A stretch of DNA of 64,000 bases. Origin: Asparagopsis taxiformis (lineage: Eukaryota; Rhodophyta; Florideophyceae; Bonnemaisoniales; Bonnemaisoniaceae). The notes under the pieces were generated by a model. That model did not search any database and was not told where the DNA came from. It saw nothing but the letters and a program-made list of their open reading frames with translations. This document shows positions 51,903-62,270 of the stretch, in pieces. The number at the start of each line of letters is the position of its first letter. Within the stretch, counting starts at the first letter, position 1. The stretch spans positions 28,161 to 92,160 of the forward strand of contig JALQPE010000857.1 of the NCBI GenBank assembly GCA_030407315.1, in the 5' to 3' direction. Made by a program: the position numbers and the translations under genes.

Positions 51903-52331
51903 ATGATTGCGATCAGCAACCATCATCTCACGTTTGTCGTCGTCATTGTTGTTCTATCGGTTCATGCAACTGCAACAGTCTCCTCTTCAACGGAAAGCGC
52001 ACAAAAAAGGATTGGAGAAATGCATACGGAAACCAAACAAATAGGGCCATTTTTTCTCGGCTGTCCAAGTGCCTGCATCATCCCCACATTGAACCCGAAC
52101 TGCGATACTGGCTGTAGATTGGATTCATGTACCATCCGCTTTGACCGTCAGACAAGGGGAGTGAGGTGTGTGAGGACATCTCCGCCACCACCAAGGTGCC
52201 CGAACGTGTGCAGTGGGAATTTAATCAGTGTTATTAACGACTGCAACAGTCCAACATACAGGTCGCGTGGCTGTCGTGTGAGGTGCTGTGCAGCCAGCAA
52301 TACCGCCAGTGCTAGGTTGATATGTTCGTAG
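51903..52331 (+). CDS. Small secreted two-module cysteine-rich protein, paralogue 1
   Basis: 142 residues. The frame opens earlier, but MIAISNHHLT is the start shared with the paralogue at 58099 and gives a clean signal peptide (residues about 1-25, FVVVIVVLSVHATA). The mature part has 13 Cys in two modules: C54, 58, 67, 71, 76, 89, then after TSPPPP, C99, 103, 114, 124, 128, 129, 141. Each module starts CP-x2-C. The second reads CPNVC...DC...GCRVRCC. No known domain is recognised; size, export signal and cysteine density suggest a disulfide-stabilised extracellular (cell-wall, defence or signalling) protein, which is inference. It is one of three family members in 7 kb. Confidence 0.7.
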   Translation: MIAISNHHLTFVVVIVVLSVHATATVSSSTESAQKRIGEMHTETKQIGPFFLGCPSACIIPTLNPNCDTGCRLDSCTIRFDRQTRGVRCVRTSPPPPRCPNVCSGNLISVINDCNSPTYRSRGCRVRCCAASNTASARLICS

Positions 52332-54085
52332 GGTTGACGCCGTCGAGGTAAATCCAAAAGCACGTTCCATACCGGTCAGTAAGATTCTTCCAGCGGCTAT
52401 GGAAGACAAAAATGTCAATGCTTCATTCGCGAAAATTAGGATGATGCACCTTGATATATGAATGCGCAGTTGAAAATCTTTCTGTCACAGACGTTCATTC
52501 TTGCCCTCCGAGGTACAATCTCAAATAAATGCTTTCCTTCATAGTCCCTCGCTCCCCAACTCTGTCTTTGCGACTTAGTCTGAGGGTCGCAATGTACCTT
52601 CACTCATGCTTTCCTGAAGACCTCGCAGCGAAGAGTTAATGGAGGGTTATGGTGGTGCGAGGTCAATTGCGAAGTCGTAGAGTAGACCAAGGCGAGAACT
52701 ATGTGCGCTGATCTTCTTGACGCTGAATTTCTCCATTTCATTGTTGCACGCATGCTACACAGATTCAGGAAAGGGGGCGAGGGGAATCATACGTCGAATA
52801 AACACAAGGGTTGCTAAAATTGGCATGGAACTATACCCGACTTCATTCGACATTCCGGGTTTACAGCGGGGGGATCACGCTGCAAGCACATTATCACTTT
52901 TCACTTACCACCTTTAGCGTGTGTGGAAACAATTGCGACACACGCCCCCTCTACCTGTAAAAATCTTCTTGGAGTCAATCATGAGATTTTGTTGCCATGC
53001 ATGCGGCTGAAGCTAACATTCATGGCCAATAAACCCTCAGATTTCCTCTTTCCTGACCAGAAATACCGCCACATTGTTGCATTGTTGTGGTGACTCCATC
53101 TTGTATGTTTTGATTGCTGTAGACGAGTTTCCGTTGAAAAGTATCACATGTCATGGAAACTAGACCAGAGGCACAGAATCTTGTTCGAATGAACATACTT
53201 AGACACATGTCTGTCTGCATGCCTATTTTCATATCTGCTCTTCCAACAGTGTCGATTTCTACATTTGATCATACCTCTCATAGAGTATTCATGTATTCAT
53301 CACCCGAACACAGAGCTTTCCCACTCTACTCTTGCGTCAGAAAATCAATCTCTACACCCTTCTGCGAACGCATACACAAACACTCAGACAAACACGCTTA
53401 TATTCTGAACAAAATGTTTTGAACAGAACACCTACCCTTTCCACTCCATCATGCAGCAATGAATCAACCAGTCACCACTCGGTCTGTTTCCCTCTCTCCA
53501 GGCTTACCGCTTGCGCAATCTCGCGCTTTCCTTGTTCAAAGTTGTAGAAATATACACCAGCAGAGAGCGGCGGATTGAAAGCATGTTGCACCACATTACT
53601 GTTTCTCCCCCAGCTTGTACAAATTGGCGTGACAGTTATCATCTTCTGTACAAAATGCAGTTCTATTTCTGGATAGCGAGCAGCTTCTCACTGCGCTGCT
53701 ATTCGATTCTGCCCATGGAAATCGGGAGATTCTAAACATCATATCTTTGTCGTTTTGCCAAAGCGGGAAAACCATTATAACACACACATAGCTGGTGTGG
53801 CTGATATTGTTTCGGCTGCATCTTGAATATACCCCCAGCACATCTCGGTGCGGGTAAACAATTTCGAATCACGAATCGACTCACCGTACGTGTATTGCAG
53901 ACGGATAATGTATCTAGCTCCAGAGAAGAAATGAGATCTTCTCCAGGACAAATACATTTTGTCATAGTTGGTAAAATTGCGCTCTGCCAGGCAATTGAAA
54001 GCTGTTATTCTGAACTTAAGCGCACCAGTACATCCAGACATTTGGTCGGTGTGGAACAACCCCCACATTTCTCTCCCATCCCAAA
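52332..54085. other. Spacer between Cys-rich paralogues
   Basis: I see no gene. AATAAA-type signals follow the first paralogue (near 52523). The remaining frames are short and featureless. No copy of the duplicated leader region is detectable before the gene at 54086. Confidence 0.4.
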
Positions 54086-54535
54086 ATGAACTTTTGCAGA
54101 ACCATTTTTCCGTTTGCCCTCTTCGTTATCATCGTCTCCCTTCGTGATACAGTCAATGGTACCAAATTGAAGGATATCGCACAACAAAATTCCAAACAGC
54201 TTGGTTCCGGGCGTCGGGTTGTCCTCCCTTGTCCTAGTAGATGTACCGAATCACTATTTCCTCCAATTTGTGGATTCGGATGTGTGCCAAATCTCTGTGA
54301 CAGAACTCGAGACCGCTTCTGGTGCATACGCTCTGTGACGACTACACCAACTGCTATTCCACCAATATTTCCATGTCCGAATCTCTGCCGTGTAACGTTA
54401 TCCGAGGCAAGGGCTGATTGTATCCGATTGGGGACCCAAAGGAATCGCTGTGTCATCAAGCGTTGCACCAGGATATCTGGTGGCTCTGGAAGGGCTTGTT
54501 CACCAACTGGAGGCCCCACACCCATCGAGCAATAA
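54086..54535 (+). CDS. Small secreted two-module cysteine-rich protein, divergent paralogue 2
   Basis: 149 residues, ATG start after CATCCCAAA. Signal peptide at about 1-24 (IFPFALFVIIVSLRDTVNG). The mature protein repeats the family plan: CPSRC start at C49/C53, then C62, C66, C71, C80; after a Thr/Pro linker (TTTPTAIPPIFP), CPNLC at C97/C101, then C112, C122, C127, C138. Spacings match the other two members although most other residues differ, so the cysteine frame is under constraint. It lacks the adjacent CC pair of the second module found in the others. Upstream DNA is unrelated to the shared leader, which makes this the older duplicate. Function unknown. Confidence 0.65.
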   Translation: MNFCRTIFPFALFVIIVSLRDTVNGTKLKDIAQQNSKQLGSGRRVVLPCPSRCTESLFPPICGFGCVPNLCDRTRDRFWCIRSVTTTPTAIPPIFPCPNLCRVTLSEARADCIRLGTQRNRCVIKRCTRISGGSGRACSPTGGPTPIEQ

Positions 54536-57149
54536 TTCATGCGATGTCGTCGTGAAGAAACTCTATTAGAGCGCATTGTATGTTTGGGTTCATTAGTTGA
54601 GTGATATCAATTTCAGAATGTGTTGCTTCACCGCACGAACATGCAGTTGGTGATAAAATTCAATTGTCAAAGCTCAATTCCGTAGTCTACTTCCCATCCT
54701 CCTGTCCATCGTGATCTCCCACAATTCGCAGATTCGTGCCTTCTTTTCACATCACCGAATAACCAGTGCGACTGTTGACTTTGTTCGAGGGAGCCCACTA
54801 GCGTGGTAGAGTACGAGTATAACACAGTCAACGTATGTTGCAGGAGGCATACAAACCGGCGTACTATATCGGGTGTTCATCTGTTCCATGGATAAATTCA
54901 TTCCTCTTCAACATCCATGAACAGATGGCCGATATAGATCGCCAAAAACTGACTTTCAACCTTGATCAACTCATGGTTCCTCGTATCACACTATCCGGCA
55001 CGCTCCACCACAGATGATGGTGGATAATCTGCTTCCCTTTTGATATAGTGAGAGATGGGCGACCTTTCCAGCCCGCATCCCGGACTGCTATTCCCCCGGC
55101 CTTCGATCGCGAATTTCCTTTCCATCATATTCCAAACCGTCTTTCGCAATAATACTTCACAACCTGGACAACACCAGAGGCCTTTCCAAGCCCCATATCG
55201 TACAGAGTCAATCCAATTTCCGCGTACCTTGGGCTCAGTTCCACAAATGTGATTTTGTTCCAGCTCGACGTTGTGATGTGGTACCATCCGGATCTTGGGA
55301 GCCTTGGTGTTTTCCACGCCAACCTCAAATTCGGGGGCCTTCATGGTCTTATTTCGGCGCGGTGAATTTGCCACGGTGCGTGACTCGGAGAGCACATGTA
55401 CCGTGACACGTTTATTCCAAAATTGGTTGAGCTAAATTAAATTAACGCGTTCTGGGCACTGTTTATGTACCACCAATGTACCGAAGCGCGCACTCCGGCC
55501 GCGACTTGTGCTCGTTGCAAGAATGGCTCCACAGGCAACATTGCACAACATCATTGCATGACCTGTGATCGACTTGGAAGAGAACTGGTAATGATATGTT
55601 GCTGTCGAAGCTCCAAGGACCGGCTCGGAGAGCCCAATGACGCAGGTATGGTAACGGAGCGACGTTCGAAGGATATGTCCCCCGAATCCCCAGGCGGCGA
55701 AGTAGATGTCTGAATTGACTAACCCCGCAGCGATCCATTCTCGGCTTGTTTCTACTCTGTGTCTGTCTGTCTGTCTATCTGGCTGGCTGACGGGGAATTC
55801 CGCTCTGCTATTGCTATCAATCACGCTCACAGAGTGTTGATGGACTTGATAGCGTGCTAGCTGTGACTTGCAATTGCACTGACAATGTCATATTCCAAGC
55901 AATTATCAGGTTGCAGCGCCAAAGTTTCGTAATTAGCCAGCATGAAAAGAGCAACAGCCCAATGGTGGAGCAACTTTTGGCAGTTACATGAGAGTCTGAA
56001 GAGGAAATGAAGGAAAGATGATTGTGGATACAACAGAACCGAATTTTGGGTCTGAACTGAATCGGACTATTTGGAATGCGACACAATTGGTCCTCTATCA
56101 CTATGCTCCAGCTTTTCATTCCCCTCCCTCTCACCGGATCGCTCCATTCGTGGTTCAATTTCTCTTGTTCATTTTCTTGTATCATTGTTCATGCACCACA
56201 GGCAACTGGAACTTCCGGTTTGGTTTCCCAATTCCAGTTCCAGTTCCGGTTGAAATGTGCTATCCGAGCATCTTGGCACGAAAATCTCCCGAGTTGTTTT
56301 CTGGCGGGCGTAAATCTGGTGCAATTGTGGTGGCTGGGGCATAGAAGCTTTCACGGTCAGTCGCTTCCGGATGTTCAGGTTGAGCTTGTCAACCCAGGAC
56401 ACAATTTGACATTATGTTTCCCAGACCCAGTTCAGAGCAAGTTGGAATACTTCGAACTGAAGCGGTCCTTACTCTATTGTCAAGCGAATGCATCAAACTT
56501 TTGGGGGAGTGAACAGCTGCTGACCGTGGCGATTCGAGGTGTGTTGATTCACGGATAATTTGAAGAGTGAATCAAGCAATCCAACTACGACAATATCGCA
56601 TAGGTTGGTGAGCCATAGCAAGATGAAATTTGCTGCCCGTCATGTACTGCTGGTTCACATACATGCTAGTGGTGCAGTGTGCGTTGTAAGCCTATTTGGA
56701 AGTAGAGAAGGGAGATTATCGTAAGGAAGAACAAGATACGCCTTGCATACACTAAATCTACGCGAGGCTCTAGGCTGTATCACCATGCGGCTTCGGCCAG
56801 GGAACCAAACATTACGATCAAGGGCAGATGTTATATTTCGCGCTCAGGTTGCAATATCTTTGAGCGTGGGTAACTGCAGCAGAAAAAGTGTGACAAGAAT
56901 GGATTTTCACCGCAGCAGTTTATCACATCTATGTGATTGACTTCTGATGGTATCTTCAGAGTACTTTTGTGACTCTCGTTGAATGACGCGATCCCGAAGA
57001 ACAGTTATGTTTTCACACTTTCCTTCACATCTCTTGCTTTAGATAGTGTCAGAGCAACGAAATCATCAACCCATATGCCCTGTAGGACCTATTGTGGCTA
57101 CTGGAGTGATCTGAATATAACTGGATAGACGGATTTCCACAGTATCGTT
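54536..57149. other. Gene-poor stretch
   Basis: No supportable gene. Reverse-strand frames at 54991-55395, 55125-55328 and 55432-55830, and a forward frame at 56076-56558 (160 codons, ATG, sequons), look slightly protein-like but have no recognisable motif and no clean exon structure. They could be decayed genes. Microsatellite-like GTCTGTCTGTCTGTC at about 55762. Confidence 0.4.
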
Positions 57150-58098
57150 CCACTGGAAAACAGACGTGCTCCGCTCACATCAACAGCTCATCTGTGTTTC
57201 TTCGGTAGAAATATTGCACCTCGAGTCCTTCCTTCGGTATCATACTCCATCCACCTTCATCTCCAGAAAAAAAACCCTACTGTAGTACAATGGAAGGGGC
57301 GACCTTCATGCTCTCGTGTTTTCCAGGTCAGAACCTTTCATCTGGAATCTACGAATCTACAGTACCATTTCGAAGATAGGATATCCACATCCTTCTTCTC
57401 CCGGACCAATCAGGTCCCCTCTGTTCACATATTCATATGACCAGCGCAGATCCCAACTCTATTGTGCGCAGCTGCAACATTCTTTCTGGTCTAGAACCCA
57501 GCTAGCTGAATTCCACTCATCCAATTCCATATGTCAATTTGTCACCTCATTCTTCTCCTCATTTCCCCGTACAATCCCTACTCCTCACCACTTTTCATTC
57601 CACTCATCCCCTCATTGTACGTTCTGCGCAATGGCATGGCACACAACTAAATTAGAAATGTTTGTTGCGCGACATTCTATTTATTCAGCCCCTGCCTGTC
57701 TCAAACTGCTTGTTCTCATCTCCCATCAATCCAGCCCCTTCTCCTTCTTCACTGTAGACAAAAAATATATACCTGCACATGTACTCGATTTTCTCCAGCA
57801 ATGGGCTCCCTGTTTGGACTGGGGGTGTATATCAGAGTTGTGTAGGTTGCTCCATTATACATTTCAGATTCATAGACTCATCCACATACAACCGTTTTCA
57901 ACACACCGTATCTGACTTGCCGCTCAACATAGATACATACCTTCTTTGCAAAAGTGCATATAATGCTTCAATACGCAATTTGTCCCCAAGAAAAAATTGG
58001 CTAGAGACGTCGATACCTGCGCCAGGGTAAAGTTTTCTCACATCCAACCTTGTTTCCGCACTAGGCCATCTGCTGCAGAGTTATTCTACACCCCCAAA
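57150..58098 (+). promoter_or_regulatory. Upstream region (copy C) of the third Cys-rich gene
   Basis: Homologous to copies A and B. The TATA position is CATATAAT at 57957-57964, weaker than TATATATA in copy B. The last 100 bp before the ATG are nearly identical to copy B, so transcription start and leader are probably conserved. Confidence 0.6.
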
Positions 58099-58515
58099 AT
58101 GATTGCAATCAGCAACCATCATCTCACGTTTGTCGTCGTCACTGTTGTTCTATCAATTCATGCAACTGCAACAGTCTCCTCTTCGACGGAAAGCGCACAA
58201 CAGAGGTCCGGAGATTTGTATTCAGGAGATAAGCAGACGGTTTTTCTCGACTGCCCCAGTAGGTGTGAAACCTCTACAGGAGACGTGAATTGTATCCTTG
58301 GTTGTGATCTAGTACCTTGTATAGACCGTTCTGGTCGACGAGGAGTGCAATGCGAGCAGATAACACCGATAACACCGCCTCCCCTACGTTGCCCGAATGT
58401 TTGCAGTAGGTCGCTAACCCGAGTCATAAGGGATTGCAGCCGTCGACGTGGCTGTAGTGTCAAATGTTGTAGCACCAGCAATGGTCCTGCTGCATTGATA
58501 TGTTCCGAGGGTTGA
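58099..58515 (+). CDS. Small secreted two-module cysteine-rich protein, paralogue 3
   Basis: 138 residues. The signal peptide is almost identical to that at 51903 (MIAISNHHLT, FVVVTVVLSIHATA). The mature part is much more diverged but keeps all 13 Cys: C52, 56, 65, 69, 74, 85, then after TPITPPPLR, C98, 102, 113, 119, 123, 124, 135. Conserved leader with fast-changing mature sequence and fixed cysteines is the pattern of rapidly evolving secreted peptides. It is one duplication unit (6.2 kb offset) away from paralogue 1. Confidence 0.7.
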   Translation: MIAISNHHLTFVVVTVVLSIHATATVSSSTESAQQRSGDLYSGDKQTVFLDCPSRCETSTGDVNCILGCDLVPCIDRSGRRGVQCEQITPITPPPLRCPNVCSRSLTRVIRDCSRRRGCSVKCCSTSNGPAALICSEG

Positions 58516-59374
58516 TGTCCTAGCTAGAGGTCAATTTCACGGCAACAACTTCCATCTCGATACTGGATATTCTTTCTGTCCCTGTGGACACACACACACA
58601 CACGTTTATGATGATTCGACGATAGTGCTACTACTTCTAGCTAGACAAGATCAACTGTGCGTGAGAGTTCACCGCCAGCCGTAGATGCCGCACAGTCCCC
58701 AGCTGAAATACTGCAATAAAATTTCACATCCCGCTCAACCGTACAATACGAATTGCAACAAACAAACGAATGGTTTCTTTCCTAAACTGTGACCGTGATG
58801 GATACCATACCCGCAAAGTACCCTGGACGCTCATGAAACCCGTTCCTCTCTATATCCTTCTATCCCTACCAGCTCGACGTGAAAGTCTGCAAAGCGACAT
58901 GCAACGTCCCGAATAACAGAACAACGGTGTTCCTGCTCGTAGGTGTGACGTGCCTCTTCACATCGAAATAAATTGAAATTGTATTTCCCAGCTGGTCAGA
59001 AAGTGTGTGTGTGTGTGTGTTAGAGCCATGGTTCATGGTGGATCATGTTGTGAATGCTGAGGGTTAACAACGTGGGTATCGTCAAGCAGACATAGAGTCT
59101 AGAGTGAGTGAGTAGGGAGAACAGTTCACTTTGTCATGGAAGGGGGTGTTTTGAGGCACGATCGCATGACTTCTGTTGTACACAGCCTTACAAGAATGTC
59201 CCAAGCTTCAAATATTGCAAGTCAGCCATTTTAATTGAGTTACGTTGCTCTGCGCATCCCTGATCGCTGTGCAGTAGAACAGCTGTATCAGATTGTTTTG
59301 TTTTGTTTTGTTTTTAGTTGAAGTTGATAAGGTGCTTTGCAATAGCTGAGAATAGTCCCTAATGCTGACATATG
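58516..59374. other. Spacer with microsatellites
   Basis: Contains (AC)n near 58590-58602, (GT)n at about 59004-59020 and (GTTTT)n at about 59295-59317. I see no gene. Confidence 0.5.
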
Positions 59375-60289
59375 AACCAAATGAGTAAGATCACTCATCA
59401 TCTTCACAACTGTTCGTTCAGTCTCACAAGTCTATCATGAAGGACATAGCCTATTTTGAAGACACAGTATACAAAAGGAGGGGGATGGCTATGGATGCTG
59501 TTTCTCATACCCAGCCAGTCGATGCACATTTCTCCATTCCTCTTTCGTCACATTCTCGTAGTTTCCCACCTCGCACACCCTCCCTTCCCAATTCTTCCCT
59601 ACTCCACCCTCTCCACAACATTTTCTTCATTCAAACTTTACTCTCCCAACGCTTTCAACCTTTCACTCTAGAATTCCAGTTCCACACAACACCACAACAC
59701 CACACCACCACCCTCCCTCCACACTCACTCAACTACCCTCCATTTCAGATGGGTCCATCACAAACCCAAACCAATCATCCCGAAACGAGCAAGCCCGGCT
59801 ACCACTGCAAAACATGCTCATCCATTATCAATCCACACCCCAGCCCAGCTCGACTCAATTTTTACATTACAACAACAACAACAACAACAAAAATACAATA
59901 CAACACCAGACAACCCAGCCAGCACGTAATTATTTCACACCCTTTCCCCCACCCTCCCTCACCAATATTCCATCTCTCCTCTCCTACTCTCAAACCTCTC
60001 CCGTCTCTCATCATCCATGGTCCCTTTCCACCAAATTTCTCATCCCAGCCCTCCCCCCATTCTCCGCCAGTACATTTTATCGATCCCAAAGTATCCAGTC
60101 ACTTCACTCCTCGCTCTACCCCACCAAGACCATACCTGCACAACATTATGTACACAAACACATACACGTAATCATCCCCATTCCGCTCGCAAATTTTCAC
60201 TCCTCCCTCAAACACCCACCCACACACATTCCAAATTATTACACACGCACAACGATCCCTTCACTCCCCCCTTCCTCGTTCACCCCATC

Positions 60290-60296
60290 TATTTAA
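60290..60296 (+). promoter_or_regulatory. TATA-like element of the VTC1-like gene
   Basis: TATTTAA in CATCTATTTAACCACC, 137 bp before the ATG, in an otherwise C-rich leader. It is conserved in the inverted copy at about 63082. Confidence 0.45.
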
Positions 60297-60432
60297 CCAC
60301 CCTCCCTAGCCCCGCCCCCAGTCTCCCCATCCTCCCTACCACCACCACCATCACCACCATCACCACCATCACCGCTCTTCCCTCTCAACAATATCTCCTC
60401 CCCCCCCTCCCCCCCTCTAATCCCCATCAACA

Positions 60433-61017
60433 ATGGCCCCCAATCCCCTCTCCCACTCCACACACTTCTCTCACCCCACATCTCCCCTCTCTCCAACAAA
60501 CTCCAACGACCTCAACCACCTCCTCGTCCACACTCCTCCCTCCCCCACACAAACCAATTATGACTCCATACACCGTCCCACACACCCCACCAACAACCAC
60601 AACGACAAAGCAGCCAAACAACACAAAAAGGCATGCAAAGCAGTCGCTGACCACATCAAAGCCGACATGGCTGCAGAACGCACCTTCTTCAAGTGGCTAT
60701 GGACAGGCCTCCATACCGCCGCTGTCGGTACATTCATGCTCCTCAAGTTCGATTCCCACACCCCCGACCGCGCCCAACGAGTCGTCATTGCCCTCGCATA
60801 CATCGTTGCTTTCCTACTTGTGCTCTACGGCCTCGTCGAGTACTACTGTAGAAAGCGTGCGCTGCGCACCGGCTGCATTGACCATGTGCCGGTGTTCATG
60901 CGGGAGCACGGCCCTGTGGTTGCTGTGGCTGCGCTCGGTGTTGTGGTGGGCTCGGCAATGGTGTACGGGTTGTTGTCTGGGTCGCAGTTGGATGGAGGAA
61001 AGGGGGGACGGGGATAG
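60433..61017 (+). CDS. VTC1: VTC1-like DUF202 membrane protein, intact copy
   Basis: 194 residues, ATG in CAACAATGGC. VTC1 is the small membrane subunit of the vacuolar transporter chaperone complex that makes and moves polyphosphate. Residues 1-60 are a Ser/Pro/Thr/His-rich tail. The DUF202 domain begins AERTFFKWLW (81-90), matching the family's ERTFLxWL start. Three helices lie at about 87-105, 116-137 and 160-182, with YYCRKRALRTG after helix 2. No SPX or polymerase domain is present, so it is a VTC1-type protein and not VTC4. The long N-tail is unusual for VTC1 (about 130 aa in yeast). It is convergent with a damaged inverted copy. Confidence 0.75.
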   Translation: MAPNPLSHSTHFSHPTSPLSPTNSNDLNHLLVHTPPSPTQTNYDSIHRPTHPTNNHNDKAAKQHKKACKAVADHIKADMAAERTFFKWLWTGLHTAAVGTFMLLKFDSHTPDRAQRVVIALAYIVAFLLVLYGLVEYYCRKRALRTGCIDHVPVFMREHGPVVAVAALGVVVGSAMVYGLLSGSQLDGGKGGRG

Positions 61018-61101
61018 GGGCGTTGGGGCTGGAGTTGGACAGACGGCGTTGGACTTGGTCGTGGTAGAGAGTTAGTGAGTGTGTACGGATGCTCGGCAGG
61101 A

Positions 61102-62270
61102 AGTAGCGTGATACGTGTACGGGTGTTTTGTTTGTAAAATTAAATTATCGTTCTATTCTAAGATTATTCATCGTGTTGTACTGTACTGCGCGTGCCGCAC
61201 AATTTGGCTCGAGACGTTTGATCACTGGCCAGACGAGTCCACGTGTGTTTTCCCGCGTTGAATACGTCACGCGGCACCACTCGGAAGGCCCCCAGTATGT
61301 AATCGTCTCGCGACTGCTCTCCCAGTGAGCATTATTCAACAACAACAACTGATGATCAGCCCGTGTTTCAAGCTGCAGAGCTGCCGGCATTCAACACTTG
61401 CTACCAAAAGTGAGTGATCAATTTCTGTCGTACCATCCAAGCATTCGTCCATTTGGTATCTTGCGAAACGTTCGGTGCACTGACTTATTCTTCGAAGCAA
61501 CATGTACACTCACCACCCACCTGGCCATCTCTACATGATCGGAAGTTACACAGCAATCTGATTTCTTCCCTGTTCCAGTTATGTCCAGTGCAGAAGGTAC
61601 AGGGGAGTGGCGTTTATTTGAACAAGCTGCCCGTGATACCCGAAAACGCGATAAACGTTATTGGTTTCATGTGTCATACCCACTGACATGTACGGATTGT
61701 AATCCTTGTGGACTATAGAAGATGAAGTCAATTTCCATTCAATTTGTACCTGGATGTAAACTGCAAGTATCTCTCGGAGCTGACGATGGACAGCGAACTG
61801 TGTCTAATTGTATTGTACCGTACAATTCACAGTGGAGCTTGTAGTGCTGTAGGTCATGGTTACAAAGTGGAATAGAAGCGAGACGGGGGAAAACGTGGTC
61901 AAGCTGTGAGCTCAAATTCATGCTGGAGATACGAAACAAATATCGATTGATCCAAACCTGGAAAGCATTTGAGATTTCAAGTTTTGATGCAACCCGCGCA
62001 AATATCACTGCAACTTGAGGCGGCATGATATAACAATCTTTGCACACCACACCGCTGTATTCAACTGCAATCATGTCACGAATTGCGAATCTTCGATGGG
62101 CACTTCCTTTGATATGTGCCTAACTTGATTCAACTCATGACAGGTTCTGGTCTGTTCAGCTTTCCATGCATGGATCGATGGTGAGCTAATTTGAACAAAT
62201 AATTTATTCGGTTTCACTGCGTGTTCATGAGACTAAATTTCAAGTGTACAACCGTCTACCATCATCACCT
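61102..62270. other. Spacer of the inverted duplication
   Basis: 1.17 kb of unique DNA between the arms with no supportable gene. Short frames on both strands lack features. Both VTC1-like copies point into it, so it receives their 3' ends. Confidence 0.5.

Larger units (their letters stand above)
59375..61101 (+). repeat. Left arm of a large inverted duplication
   Basis: Matches 62271-64000 in reverse complement, nearly end to end (about 1.73 kb), with scattered substitutions and length changes in homopolymers and microsatellites. The match runs to the window edge, so the true arm may be longer. Coding-strand DNA from about 59540 to 60560 is strongly C-rich, with (ACA)n at about 59869 and CACCACCAT repeats at about 60340. 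Confidence 0.9.

Noticed and set aside
55432..55830. Reverse-strand frame with 'KSITGHAMMLC', faintly like copia RNase H
   Set aside because: The following residues do not continue the RNase H pattern and no reverse transcriptase or integrase motif is nearby.
56076..56558. 160-codon forward ORF with N-glycosylation sequons
   Set aside because: No signal peptide, no recognisable domain, and overlapping frames of similar length exist; kept only as a remark in the spacer entry.
58590..58602. AC/GT runs and CACCACCAT repeats as possible CRISPR or satellite arrays
   Set aside because: They are simple microsatellites without spacer structure, and the genome is eukaryotic.
59437..60171. 244-codon ATG ORF in the left inverted arm
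   Set aside because: Low-complexity Ser/Pro/His/Thr sequence produced by a C-rich strand. In the inverted copy the frame is broken by a different G/C run length near its start while the nucleotides are conserved, so the reading frame is not what is maintained. It is more likely the leader of the VTC1-like gene.
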